From positions 27,993 through 91,992 of the forward strand of contig NZ_CAMYLS010000029.1 of NCBI RefSeq assembly GCF_947259345.1: a stretch of 64,000 nt of DNA, in the 5' to 3' direction. Positions within the stretch are counted from its first letter, which is position 1. Each line of letters opens with the position of its first letter. The notes under the pieces are model-generated. The model was not told the origin of the DNA, made no database searches, and was given only the letters and a program-made list of their open reading frames with translations. Below are positions 1 through 8,672 of this stretch, piece after piece. This DNA comes from an uncultured Maricaulis sp. (lineage in GTDB: Bacteria > Pseudomonadota > Alphaproteobacteria > Caulobacterales > Maricaulaceae). The position numbers and the translations under genes are program-made.

Positions 1-1586
1 GGCACGGCAGCATTGCCACCCTGCGACAGGCCCATCAGGCGCTGCAGCATGCGGGGGAAGAGGCCGGACAGTGGCAGGTCGGACCAGTCCGGACTGGCCG
101 TGACATGGAAGAGGACAATCCAGCCGCGGGCGCGGCGTTCGGCGGTGACCAGCGGCGTGCCGTCTTCGAGACGGGCCCAGACCCGGTCCGGCGTGGCGCT
201 GCCCGGCTGAGCCAGGACCTGACGGTCAATGGTGGCGGAATTGTCGGCGGGCAAGCCGGCAAAGGGTGAGGTATCCGGGAAACTGGCGATGCGTTGCGGT
301 TCATCCCAGTTCAGCGATCCGCCGAAAAGGCGTCCGCCTTCGCGCAGGATGACCGGCAGGAGATCATCGCCCTGGGCGGCCAGGCGCGGGCCGGCAAAAC
401 GGATCAGCACGCCGCCCTCATTGACGAAGTCGACAATGCGTTGATCGTCGGAGCGGGCGCTGTCTGTCATCACCAGCACCGAGACATCCTCGGCCAGCAG
501 GGCATCGAGATCGCCATCGATCAGCTGGGCATGCGGACCAAGCGCGCTGCGCACATAGTGGAGATCGGAGAGGAGGGGCTGCCCTTCATCGCTTTCCAGC
601 GTGATCAGTCCGACCCGCGGGCGCTGCCATTGATCACCCAGCAGGCGGATCGAGGCGGCCGAGCTGCTGCCATTCAGGCGCAGGCTGGCTATGCGATTGC
701 GCAAATCGAGCGGCAGGCTGATATCGGCACTAGCCACCCCTTCACCGGCGGCAAATTGCAGATCGGTACGGGCGATGGCGCGGCCATCACTGCCAAGAGC
801 GGTCACGGCGACGGTGCGCGGGAAATCGCCGCCAGCGCGCAGGACAGAGACGGTCAGCCCATCAGCCGCCGGTTCCGGCGCAGCGAGACCCAGCGGGGCT
901 CGCCCGGCATCGGGTTCGATCACGGTGAGATCACCCAGCGCATCCAGGGCGCGCGAGAGCTCGGCCGCATCGCGGCTGTCGACACCATCACTCAGCCAGG
1001 TCACGGCCATGGGCGCACTCAGCGCGCCTTCAGCGCGTGCAGCATTGAGGCGTTCGGCCGTGGCCCCGCGATCGGCGGGCCAGGGCTGGGGTTCGGCGGT
1101 TTCCAGCTGGCGGCGGGCACTGTCGGCATTGCCGGGACGCAGGGCGGGCATGGCCTGTCCGGTCGGGGCCGTGGTGATCAGGGTCACCGGTCGACCTTCG
1201 CGCTCGGCCTCGTTGATCAGGCGCTCGGCTTCCTGCCGCATGTCATTCCAGGCGGCGGCGCTGGCCCAGCCGCTGTCCATGACGATCAGGGCCGGACGGG
1301 TCTCTTCCTCGACGCTGGGCGGCGTCCAGACCGGACGCGCCAGGGCGATAATGACCAGGGCGGCGATCAGGAGGCGGAAAAGGATCAGCCACCAGGGCGC
1401 ATGCTGCGGGGTCTCGGCATCATCCGGCGCGCCGAGCAGCAGGCGCAGCGGCGGAAAGATGGCGCGTTTGGGCGCTGGCGGCGTGGCGCGCAGGAGCAGC
1501 CACAGGAGTGGCAGGGTCAAAAGACCGGCCAGCGCCAGCGGGGCGCCGAAGGAGAGGGGGCCGAGAGCAAACATCAGGTCAGACAT
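1..1586 (-). CDS. BatA/DUF4159-type membrane protein, partial (C-terminus off the window)
   Basis: About 528 codons are visible and the frame is still open at base 1, so the C-terminus is missing. The N-terminus is the BatA type: two membrane segments at about residues 12-33 and 65-84, the second ending in ALARP. A von Willebrand A-like region starting LIVMDSGWA follows. The end of the visible part, with LFHVTASPDWSDLPLSG and FPRMLQRL, is the conserved stretch that precedes the DUF4159 domain in long alphaproteobacterial homologues. The start ATG overlaps the stop of the DUF58 gene (ATGTCTGA), which implies translational coupling. Family knowledge: such proteins sit in MoxR/DUF58 operons with a presumed cell-envelope role; the biochemical function is unknown. 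Confidence 0.8.
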   Translation of the reverse strand, partial: MSDLMFALGPLSFGAPLALAGLLTLPLLWLLLRATPPAPKRAIFPPLRLLLGAPDDAETPQHAPWWLILFRLLIAALVIIALARPVWTPPSVEEETRPALIVMDSGWASAAAWNDMRQEAERLINEAEREGRPVTLITTAPTGQAMPALRPGNADSARRQLETAEPQPWPADRGATAERLNAARAEGALSAPMAVTWLSDGVDSRDAAELSRALDALGDLTVIEPDAGRAPLGLAAPEPAADGLTVSVLRAGGDFPRTVAVTALGSDGRAIARTDLQFAAGEGVASADISLPLDLRNRIASLRLNGSSSAASIRLLGDQWQRPRVGLITLESDEGQPLLSDLHYVRSALGPHAQLIDGDLDALLAEDVSVLVMTDSARSDDQRIVDFVNEGGVLIRFAGPRLAAQGDDLLPVILREGGRLFGGSLNWDEPQRIASFPDTSPFAGLPADNSATIDRQVLAQPGSATPDRVWARLEDGTPLVTAERRARGWIVLFHVTASPDWSDLPLSGLFPRMLQRLMGLSQGGNAAV

Positions 1587-2475
1587 CCCTCGCGAGGGCG
1601 CGGAACAGGGCGAGTACGGCGCTGGTCGCCGGACGATCAGTGCGGTGGGTCACCAGCGTCCAGCCGTATTGACGGGCCAGGTCGGCGAGGCGTTCGCCAT
1701 GTTCGGCCCAGCGTTTGCGGTAGGCCGAGCGGGCTTCCTCGGCACGTCCGAAGAGAAGGCTTTCACCGCCACCCGGGTGTTCAAACCGCGTGCGGCCTGC
1801 GTAAGGGAAATCCTCTTCCGCCGGATCAACGACGCGCAGGAGGACGCCATGCGCCTCCATGGCCGCAAAGCGCGACAGGCGCGAGGCCCAGGTCTCGATC
1901 GGGTCGAGGAAATCGCTGGCCAGCACGACACGGCCAAAGCGGGAAATATTGGGCGCTTCGACCGCCGAGGCATCACCGGGACCCAGCGCCAGGCGGCGCG
2001 AGGCGCGCTCCAGGCCGAGGGCACCGGTACGGGCAATGGCGGACTCACCGAGTACACTGACGCGTTCACCGCCTTGGGTCAGCAGGGCCGCAACCGCGAT
2101 CTGGCAGACAGCCGCGCGGTCAATCTTTGCGCCATGATTGCGGCTCGAGGCATAGCGCATGGAGGCCGAGCCATCGCGCCACAGCCAGACCGTGCTGGCC
2201 GCTTCCCATTCATTCTGACGCACGAAGAGCTGGTCGGAACGGGCTGACTGGCGCCAGTCAATCGCCTGACGTCCATCCTCGGGGCGGTGATGCCGATATT
2301 GCCAGAATGTCTCGCCAATGCCGGAGCGGCGCCGTCCGTGCACACCCTGGGCGACGGTCGCGGCAATGCGATCCGCTTCGGCCAGCAGGGCGGGCAGGCT
2401 GGCGGCCGCGTCTTCGCCTGCATGGCGGAGCGCGACGACCCTTGCCTCATCCTGGCGATTGGCGCCCTGGCTCAT
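1579..2475 (-). CDS. DUF58 domain-containing protein
   Basis: This 298-residue soluble protein carries the DUF58 signature: GRRRSGIGETFWQYR followed by EDGRQAIDWRQSARSD, and then a von Willebrand A-like part beginning WLWRDGSASM, a degenerate metal-ion-dependent adhesion site. It starts two bases after the MoxR stop and overlaps the BatA/DUF4159 gene downstream, so the three form one operon. In the family, DUF58 proteins are partners of MoxR ATPases and BatA-like membrane proteins; the client process is not known here. Confidence 0.88.
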   Translation of the reverse strand: MSQGANRQDEARVVALRHAGEDAAASLPALLAEADRIAATVAQGVHGRRRSGIGETFWQYRHHRPEDGRQAIDWRQSARSDQLFVRQNEWEAASTVWLWRDGSASMRYASSRNHGAKIDRAAVCQIAVAALLTQGGERVSVLGESAIARTGALGLERASRRLALGPGDASAVEAPNISRFGRVVLASDFLDPIETWASRLSRFAAMEAHGVLLRVVDPAEEDFPYAGRTRFEHPGGGESLLFGRAEEARSAYRKRWAEHGERLADLARQYGWTLVTHRTDRPATSAVLALFRALARDV

Positions 2476-2477
2476 GA

Positions 2478-3476
2478 TCAGGCGGCCCGGTCGGCCAGCG
2501 ATTTGATCAGGCCTTCCAGCGTGTGACCGTCAGCGCGGGCCGCGAAGGAGAGCGCCATGCGGTGTTTCAGCACTGGCTCGGCCAGCGCCGCAACGTCTTC
2601 GGTCGACGGGGCGAGGCGGCCTTGCAGGAGCGCGCGGGCGCGGCAGGCGAGCATCAGGGCTTGTCCGGCGCGTGGCCCCGGACCCCAAGAGACGCCCTCC
2701 CGCACTTCCGGCACATCGGAATCTTCCGGGCGGGCCAGGCGCAACAGGTCGAGAATGGATTCCAGCACCCGCTCGCCGACGGGCAGGCGACGGACCAAGG
2801 CCTGGAGTTTGAGAATCTCCTCGGCGTCCAGCACCGAGACCGATTCGGCCGTATCGGCACCGGTCGTCGCCAGCAGGACGGCGCGCTCGGCCTCGCGGGA
2901 CGGGTAGGGCACGTCGACGCGCAGCAGGAAGCGGTCAAGCTGGGCTTCGGGCAGCGGATAGGTGCCTTCCTGCTCGATCGGGTTCTGGGTCGCGAGAACG
3001 TGGAAGGGCTTTGGCAGGTCGTGACGCTCGCCGGCGACGGTGACATGGCCTTCCTGCATGGCTTGCAGCAGGGCGGCCTGGGTGCGCGGGCTGGCGCGGT
3101 TGATCTCGTCAGCCATCAGCAGGCGACAGAAGATCGGGCCGGGCAGGAAGCGGAAATGACGCTTTCCGTCATCGCCTTCCTCGAGCATTTCCGAGCCGAG
3201 GATATCGGCCGGCATCAGATCCGGCGTAAACTGGATACGCTTGGTGTCGATCCCGGTCGCGACCGCAATCGTTTCCACCAGGCGGGTCTTGGCCAGGCCG
3301 GGCGCGCCAACGAGCAGGGTATGCCCGCCGGACAGCATCGCGGTGAGGCAGAGCTCGACTTCGTTTTCCAGGCCGTAAATCACGCGACCGATGGATTCCT
3401 TGACCGCCTTGAGGCGATCCGTCGCGGCGTCGGCTTCAGCAATCAGCTCTGCACCGGGTTCATTCATCTCGGTCAT
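2478..3476 (-). CDS. MoxR-family AAA+ ATPase
   Basis: The protein has 332 residues. Walker A is GAPGLAKTR (about 57-65), Walker B is LLMADE (about 119-124), and the sensor region reads LATQNPIEQEGTYPLPEAQ, all typical of the MoxR group. I chose the ATG at 3476 (MTEMNEPG) because an AGGA lies just upstream; the frame runs open further upstream but that part has no family similarity. It is the first gene of the operon with DUF58 and BatA/DUF4159 proteins. MoxR proteins act as chaperone-like ATPases in maturation of metal- or vWA-containing complexes; the specific client is unknown. Confidence 0.92.
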   Translation of the reverse strand: MTEMNEPGAELIAEADAATDRLKAVKESIGRVIYGLENEVELCLTAMLSGGHTLLVGAPGLAKTRLVETIAVATGIDTKRIQFTPDLMPADILGSEMLEEGDDGKRHFRFLPGPIFCRLLMADEINRASPRTQAALLQAMQEGHVTVAGERHDLPKPFHVLATQNPIEQEGTYPLPEAQLDRFLLRVDVPYPSREAERAVLLATTGADTAESVSVLDAEEILKLQALVRRLPVGERVLESILDLLRLARPEDSDVPEVREGVSWGPGPRAGQALMLACRARALLQGRLAPSTEDVAALAEPVLKHRMALSFAARADGHTLEGLIKSLADRAA

Positions 3477-3557
3477 CGTCCTACATTCCTTTCCGATACA
3501 GACCCGATATAGGCCAGTTGGCGCGACGCAGCATGGCGTTGCGCAGATAAGGTGTCC

Positions 3558-4142
3558 ATGCCCTCGAACGCGCAATCCCGTGATCCAATGCAGTCACTGC
3601 TCAAGGCAGCTCGCGAAGCCGGAACCGGCCTGCCGCCGGTCGAGCGCTGGCATCCCGAATATTGCGGGGAGATGGACCTCGTCATCAAGCGGGACGGGTC
3701 ATGGTGGCATGAAGGTGTGCGCATCACGCGGGACCGTCTTATACGGCTGTTTGCCACAATCTTGCGGAAAGATGACGACGGCATTCATTATCTCGTGACG
3801 CCGGTTGAGAAAATCGGCATCGAGGTGGAGGTCGCGCCCTTCCTGGCGGTGCGAGTCGACGCGGTTGGCGAAGGCCGCGAGCAGTCGCTGATTTTTACTA
3901 CCAATATGGATGAATTGACCGAAGCAGGACCTGACCATCCGATCTCGGTATCGATTGACCCGGTAACCGGTGAGCCGACACCGCTGGTACATGTTCGCGG
4001 CAAACTGGAAGCGCTGATGACACGGCCGGTCTTTTACGAGTTGGCGGAGCGCGCCGTCGAGCATGACGGCAAGACCGGTGTGTGGAGCGGCGGCGTTTTC
4101 TACCCGCTCGGTGATGATGATGGCGACGACGGCGATGCGTGA
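3558..4142 (+). CDS. DUF1285 domain-containing protein
   Basis: About 194 residues. The pattern LPPVERWHPEYCGEMDLVI, then DGSWWHEGVRITRDRLIRLF and DGIHYLVTPVEK, matches DUF1285 proteins, small soluble proteins of unknown role. I prefer the ATG at 3558, with AAGG five bases upstream, over the GTG two codons earlier. The gene diverges from the MoxR operon and opens a block (DUF1285, CoA pyrophosphatase, DUF6111, cca) that recurs in alphaproteobacteria. Its 3-prime end overlaps the next start. The C-terminus is acidic (DDDGDDGDA). Confidence 0.82.
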   Translation: MPSNAQSRDPMQSLLKAAREAGTGLPPVERWHPEYCGEMDLVIKRDGSWWHEGVRITRDRLIRLFATILRKDDDGIHYLVTPVEKIGIEVEVAPFLAVRVDAVGEGREQSLIFTTNMDELTEAGPDHPISVSIDPVTGEPTPLVHVRGKLEALMTRPVFYELAERAVEHDGKTGVWSGGVFYPLGDDDGDDGDA

Positions 4143-4764
4143 GGCCGAGACGCTGGTCGCCCATTTGCGCGACCGGCTCGACCCGATCGATGCCCCGCCC
4201 GAGCGGCCGCGCTTCGGTGATGCCGATCTCAATGGTGACGCGCCCGTTCCGCCGGAACTCGCCGATGTGGAAATTCGCGATGCGGCTGTGATTGCGCCGC
4301 TCATCCTGCATGACGGCCCGCCGCGTCTGCTATTGACCGAGCGAGCCTCGCATCTGCCGCGCCATGCCGGCCAGATCAGCTTTCCCGGCGGCCGGATCGA
4401 TGCCGGCGGCGAGACCGCAGCCCAGGCGGCGGTGCGCGAGCTGGAGGAAGAGGTCGGGATTGGCGGGCATCATGTCGAGCTGATCGGTCGCTTCGACAGC
4501 TATGCCACGGTGACCGGCTATCACGTCACGCCCTTTGTCGGCGTGATCAAACCAGGCTTTACCTTGCGTCCGGACCCGGGCGAGGTCGCGGATGTCTTCG
4601 AGACACCCTTTGACTTCCTCATGGATCCGGCCAATCACCAACGCCACTCGCGTGAATGGCAGGGCCATGTCCGACACTATTATGCGATGCCCTGGGAGGG
4701 GCGTTATATCTGGGGGGCGACAGCGGGCATGCTGAAATCCCTGCACGACAGGCTATATGGTTGA
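4135..4764 (+). CDS. Nudix CoA pyrophosphatase (CoaA/NUDT7-like)
   Basis: About 209 residues. It has the CoA-pyrophosphatase signature LLTERASHLPRHAGQISFPG directly before a complete Nudix box (GGRIDAGGETAAQAAVRELE followed by EEVGI). Family enzymes cut coenzyme A to phosphopantetheine and adenosine 3',5'-bisphosphate using divalent metal bound by the Nudix glutamates. The start ATG at 4135 overlaps the DUF1285 stop (ATGCGTGA), suggesting coupled translation; in-frame ATGs at 4114-4120 are possible alternatives. DUF6111 and cca follow closely. Confidence 0.9.
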   Translation: MREAETLVAHLRDRLDPIDAPPERPRFGDADLNGDAPVPPELADVEIRDAAVIAPLILHDGPPRLLLTERASHLPRHAGQISFPGGRIDAGGETAAQAAVRELEEEVGIGGHHVELIGRFDSYATVTGYHVTPFVGVIKPGFTLRPDPGEVADVFETPFDFLMDPANHQRHSREWQGHVRHYYAMPWEGRYIWGATAGMLKSLHDRLYG

Positions 4765-4767
4765 ATC

Positions 4768-5091
4768 ATGATCCGCATCACGCTCATTGAAATTGCCTCC
4801 TTCCTGCTGCCCTTCGCCTTGTTCATGATCTGGCAGCGGCTCTCCTCGGGCAGACCGGACGCCGGTCGCCTGCCAACTTTGCGCCTGGCTGCGGCCGGTG
4901 CCGGCCTGGCCGTGATCATGATGCTGGTGCTCGTCGTCTTCGACGCCAGCCGTGCCGGTCATGCCGGCGAGCGTTATGTCCCGCCGCAGAACATCGATGG
5001 CCGGATCGTGCCGGGCCATTTCGTGCCGGCCGAGGAAGACGAGACGGCAGGCGATATCGAGCCGACGCCCGGAGATGACGACCCGCAATGA
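4768..5091 (+). CDS. DUF6111-like small membrane protein
   Basis: A 107-residue protein with two membrane segments (about residues 5-24 and 42-63) and an acidic, proline-containing tail that includes RYVPPQNIDGRIVPGHF. Position between the CoA pyrophosphatase and cca, together with this layout, fits DUF6111 family proteins, which are uncharacterised. It begins three bases after the Nudix stop, and its own stop overlaps the cca start (ATGA), so it is part of the same transcript. Confidence 0.72.
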   Translation: MIRITLIEIASFLLPFALFMIWQRLSSGRPDAGRLPTLRLAAAGAGLAVIMMLVLVVFDASRAGHAGERYVPPQNIDGRIVPGHFVPAEEDETAGDIEPTPGDDDPQ

Positions 5092-6329
5092 CGGCCACAA
5101 GGCTCGACCCGGCTCACCATGACTGGATGAGGGCCGCGCCGACCCGCAAGGTCATGGCGGCCCTCGACGCCGCGGACCTGGGCGAGTCACGCTTTGTCGG
5201 CGGATGTGTGCGCAATGCGCTGCTGGGCGCACCGGTGGCCGATATTGATATCGCCACCCAGCTCGATCCCGACCAGGTCATTGCCGCGGCCCGGGCCGCC
5301 GGTCTCAAACCGGTCCCGACTGGCAAGGCCCATGGCACGATTACCGTGGTGGCCGATGGCCAACCTTTTGAAGTCACCACATTGCGCCGGGATGTCGCCA
5401 CCGATGGCCGCCGCGCCGTGGTCGCCTTCACACTAGACTGGGCCGAGGACGCGCAGCGCCGCGATTTCCGGCTCAATGCACTTTATGCCGATGCTGCGGG
5501 TGTCGTGCATGACCCGACCGGCGGTCTCGCCGACCTGCCGGATCGGCGCTTTGTGTTCGTCGGCGAGGCGGGTGACCGGATCTGCGAAGACTATCTGCGC
5601 ATCCTGCGCCTGTTCCGCTTCGAGGCCTGGTATGGCAGCGGCTCACCGGACGCAAACGCGCTCGAAGCGGTGCGTGCACACGCGCAGGGTCTGCATAAAT
5701 TATCCGCCGAGCGAGTGTGGTCCGAACTGAAAAAACTCCTGTCCGCACCTGATCCGCGGGCGGTCCTTAAGGTGATGCGCGATTTCGGCCTACTGGAAAT
5801 GATGCTCGGAGTGAACGGATCATTAAGAGTCCTGGGCGGTATCATTGCGCAAGATGTAGACTACGGATTAGCGCCCGATTCGATGCTCAGATTTGCGGCG
5901 CTCGCCGATGGCGGACCGGAAAGGATCAGGACCATGGCAGCCAAGATGAAAATGTCGAACGCGGAAGCCCGTCGCCTCCAGGGCGCCGTCGACCCCTCGG
6001 CCCGGGACGACGTGACCGAGGCTTTCTCCGATCTCCAGGCCGCGGAACGTGCGCTGATGAAGCTCGGCGCCCGTGCCTTTGAAGACCAGGTCCGCCTCCA
6101 GGCGGCCGGCGAGGTGGCTCCGCCGCCGCGCGACTGGCAATTGCTCGCCAGATTTGCCCGCGAGTGGCAAGAGCCGGAATTCCCGGTCAAGGGCGGCGAT
6201 CTCATCCTTCTGGGCTATGAGCCCGGCCCGATGCTCGGCGACGCGCTGGACGAGCTCAAGGCGCTGTGGATTGCCGACCGGTTCGAACCCACCAAGGACG
6301 AGCTGATCGCCAAGTTGAAGACGCACTAG
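5088..6329 (+). CDS. cca: CCA tRNA nucleotidyltransferase / poly(A) polymerase family
   Basis: The 413-residue protein has the class II nucleotidyltransferase head: GGCVRN at 38-43, the catalytic pair DID at 52-54, RRDFRLNALY at 124-133, and the ICEDYLRILRLFRF helix at about 165-178. Family enzymes add or repair the 3-prime CCA of tRNAs with CTP and ATP. The length suits the alphaproteobacterial form without an HD domain. Its ATG overlaps the DUF6111 stop. A bidirectional-looking terminator follows at 6360. Confidence 0.93.
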   Translation: MTATRLDPAHHDWMRAAPTRKVMAALDAADLGESRFVGGCVRNALLGAPVADIDIATQLDPDQVIAAARAAGLKPVPTGKAHGTITVVADGQPFEVTTLRRDVATDGRRAVVAFTLDWAEDAQRRDFRLNALYADAAGVVHDPTGGLADLPDRRFVFVGEAGDRICEDYLRILRLFRFEAWYGSGSPDANALEAVRAHAQGLHKLSAERVWSELKKLLSAPDPRAVLKVMRDFGLLEMMLGVNGSLRVLGGIIAQDVDYGLAPDSMLRFAALADGGPERIRTMAAKMKMSNAEARRLQGAVDPSARDDVTEAFSDLQAAERALMKLGARAFEDQVRLQAAGEVAPPPRDWQLLARFAREWQEPEFPVKGGDLILLGYEPGPMLGDALDELKALWIADRFEPTKDELIAKLKTH

Positions 6330-6354
6330 GCCGTCAGCGCCAGCCTTCACAGAT

Positions 6355-6386
6355 AAAAACCCCGGCCTCACTGCCGGGGTTTTTTC
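6355..6386 (+). terminator. Rho-independent terminator after cca
   Basis: A 7-bp perfect stem (CCCCGGC at 6360-6366 with GCCGGGG at 6373-6379) closes a 6-base loop and is followed by six T residues. A run of A residues precedes the stem, so it could also terminate the convergent CPBP gene that ends at 6407. Confidence 0.9.
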
Positions 6387-6406
6387 TTGGCCGGAACTGA
6401 TCCCTG

Positions 6407-7120
6407 TCAGATATCCAGATCCAGATACATGGCCGTGAAGCCGAGCGTATCGACCGCGCCGTGGGCGAGGATGTTTGGCCACAGATTGCGCTTGTTGGCG
6501 AGGTAGAGTGCGCCCAGGGCAAGGCCGATCAGGCCCGTCACCACAAATCCGCGGAAACCTTGATAATAGGCATGCACGGCACCGAAGATGAGGGCCGGGA
6601 TCAGGATGGCGATGAAGCTGGCCCAGCGGGCATTGGGCAGAAAGCGGCCGACCCGGTCGATCAGATAGCCGCGAAAGAAGATTTCCTCGCCAAAGGCGGC
6701 ACTGGTCCAGATGATGGCCAGCCACATCAGGTAAACCGGCAGATTGCCCTCGACATTGCCCCAACGGGCTTCCACGCCCTCCGGCGTCTCATCGACATTC
6801 CAGGCCCCCAGGGCATCGCCGAGATAGGCGGCGCCGGCTCCGATACCGATGATCACGATCACGCCCAGAAGGGCCTGCGGCAGGATCAGCGGGCCGGACC
6901 ACCAGTGGCGCAGTTTGCGAAAGCCGAGATTGGCCCAGCTCTCCTTCCGGAAATAGCTGATGAGGGCAATGGTGGTGATCGTGCAGCCCATCGAGAACGG
7001 GCCGGCGAAGCGCCAGTCGACCTGGTCGAACAGGGCCTTCGAGCCGGTCATCACGATCGCCACCAGGACGAGTTCGATGAGCAGCTCGATCCGGCTGCGA
7101 TGGGACGGGGTGAGAGACAT
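6407..7120 (-). CDS. CPBP family intramembrane metalloprotease
   Basis: A 237-residue multi-pass membrane protein. The CPBP (CAAX protease and bacteriocin-processing) motifs are present: EEIFFRG (about 145-151), FGAVHAY with its histidine at about 183, and LAHGAVD near 219-225. These residues are the expected glutamate and histidine catalytic or zinc ligands. Substrate unknown; family members cut within membranes or act in peptide processing. It lies 36 bases downstream of the AraC regulator gene on the same strand and may be co-transcribed with it. Confidence 0.88.
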   Translation of the reverse strand: MSLTPSHRSRIELLIELVLVAIVMTGSKALFDQVDWRFAGPFSMGCTITTIALISYFRKESWANLGFRKLRHWWSGPLILPQALLGVIVIIGIGAGAAYLGDALGAWNVDETPEGVEARWGNVEGNLPVYLMWLAIIWTSAAFGEEIFFRGYLIDRVGRFLPNARWASFIAILIPALIFGAVHAYYQGFRGFVVTGLIGLALGALYLANKRNLWPNILAHGAVDTLGFTAMYLDLDI

Positions 7121-7156
7121 GGGGCATTTCCTTCAACGCGGCCGCCTGGTTGGCGG

Positions 7157-7993
7157 TCAGTGAAGGACAGGGTGGCGATGTGTCGGGATGGGGTCTTGTA
7201 TGATCGTGCGGGCGAACTGGCCGGGCGTGATGCCATAGGCGGCCTTGAAATGGCGGCTCATATGGGCCTGGTCGACAAAGCCGGCATCCTGCGCCGCGTC
7301 CGCCAGGCGGTCGCCGTCGGCAATGGCCTGGCGGACCTGATCGAGGCGGCGCTGGGTCAAGTATCGCGCCGGGCTGGTTCCGCGCAGGGCGCGAAAATCC
7401 CGGCTCAATTGCCAGCGATCCATTCCGGTCAGGGCCTCCAGCTCGGCCAGTGAAACGCCACGCTGGCTGTGGCAGCGGATATGTGCGCAAGCGGCCTCGA
7501 CGACGGCCCGGCTGACCGGGCTCGTCGCACTGGGTGCGTCACTGACGCCGTCCAGCGCCAGCGCCAGGTCGATGAGCGCGCTTTCGGACTGCAGGTTATC
7601 GCTCAACGGCGCAGGTTCCAGCAGGGCGCGAACGGCCCGCATCAGTGCGGGGTCGCGGCTGACCCCGCCGGGCAGGAAGGGCAGTCCGCCTCCGGGCCGG
7701 TATTGTGCGAGCGTTTCCGGCAGAATGCTCAGCCCGGCATAGCCGAAACCGCCCGTATCGCCGGGACGACCGTCATGCAGCTCATCGGGATGCAGGACGA
7801 CCACGGCGCCGGGCTGGGAACGGCGGGTCGCTCCGCGATAGTCAAAGTCCTGAACGCCGCGTGTGGTCAAGGCGAAGACATAGGTGTCATGGCGATGCGG
7901 CGCGAAGGCTGTCGCGACGATGTCGGCGCGAAAACGCTGGAAGGGCTGGGAAATCTGGGTCTGGGGCACGACGGGCTCGCCTCTTGGCTTCAC
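7157..7993 (-). CDS. AraC family transcriptional regulator
   Basis: About 278 residues from a GTG start; a second GTG at 7969, preceded by AGAGG, is also plausible. The N-terminal half is a cupin-like AraC ligand-binding domain (AFAPHRHDTYVFALTTRG, then a LHPDELHDG loop). The C-terminal half holds two helix-turn-helix motifs (SLAELEALTGMDRWQLSRDF and LADAAQDAGFVDQAHMSRHF). Effector unknown. The adjacent CPBP protease gene is a candidate target. Upstream bases to 8056 contain nothing I recognise. Confidence 0.9.
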   Translation of the reverse strand: MKPRGEPVVPQTQISQPFQRFRADIVATAFAPHRHDTYVFALTTRGVQDFDYRGATRRSQPGAVVVLHPDELHDGRPGDTGGFGYAGLSILPETLAQYRPGGGLPFLPGGVSRDPALMRAVRALLEPAPLSDNLQSESALIDLALALDGVSDAPSATSPVSRAVVEAACAHIRCHSQRGVSLAELEALTGMDRWQLSRDFRALRGTSPARYLTQRRLDQVRQAIADGDRLADAAQDAGFVDQAHMSRHFKAAYGITPGQFARTIIQDPIPTHRHPVLH

Positions 7994-8056
7994 CCGTTTG
8001 ATGCGGCCCGATCCGCTATTGGATGCGGGCTGTCTGTGATTGCTCGCGCCGGCCGA

Positions 8057-8509
8057 TCACCCGATCAGGCCGGACGCGGTCTGATAGGCCTGGCTGGCGC
8101 GCTGCGAGATGTCAGCTTTGTCGGCGGTGCCGCCCAGCGCGTCGCGGATGCGCTGCTGGATTTCCATCTCGATACGCTCGCGCTCCTCCTCGGGCAGGGA
8201 GGCCAGGGAGTCCTCACTCAAGCCTTCCCGCTCCAGATATTGCGCCCGGATGCGTTCTGCCGGCGTCATGTTGGCCCAGCGGAGGAATTCGGTGACGGCG
8301 ACGGATTCCTCTGTCGACAAGGCCTTGGAGGCGGGTTCGGCCGGCGTCGGGCGTGGGTTTGCAGCGGGTTTCGCATCGGTCTCGGCCGCCGAATATTGGC
8401 GCGCGGCTGCCGTGGAAGTCCGGACCTCTTCGGGGCGGACCGCCTCGGGGCGGGATGTCGCGGTGAGAAACGGGTTTGCGCCCGTCGGGCCGATACCGGC
8501 AATACTCAT
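8057..8509 (-). CDS. Hypothetical protein, acidic helical C-terminus
   Basis: A 150-residue protein starting MSIAGIGPTGANPFL. The N-terminal half is low-complexity (A, P, T, R, E rich). The C-terminal half is predicted helical: EFLRWANMTPAERIRAQYLE followed by SLPEEERERIEMEIQQRIRD. No signal peptide or membrane segment. I do not recognise a characterised family. It is probably a separate transcript between hemF (upstream on the same strand) and the AraC gene. The 163 bases between it and hemF show nothing recognisable. Confidence 0.68.
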   Translation of the reverse strand: MSIAGIGPTGANPFLTATSRPEAVRPEEVRTSTAAARQYSAAETDAKPAANPRPTPAEPASKALSTEESVAVTEFLRWANMTPAERIRAQYLEREGLSEDSLASLPEEERERIEMEIQQRIRDALGGTADKADISQRASQAYQTASGLIG

Positions 8510-8672
8510 TGTCTGACGCCTTGCTACAAACTCACAACCAGTGGGCTGCAACCCGGATGCCAGCTCAACGCGCTGAGATCGCCTGCTATTTCGTGATCTG
8601 TTGGGGCCGGCCCCGGCGGGGAATTGCCGGGGGCTCAACCTTGCCGGGCAGGAAGTGCCCGGTTTGCCCGGC

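Noticed and set aside
294..2060. A 588-codon open frame on the plus strand.
   Set aside because: It is antisense to the BatA/DUF4159 and DUF58 genes, which have clear family motifs. Long opposite-strand frames are expected in GC-rich coding DNA, and this one shows no family pattern.
6275..6295. GGTTCGAACCC resembling a tRNA T-arm.
   Set aside because: It lies in the cca coding sequence with no acceptor or anticodon stem around it; the codons read normally.
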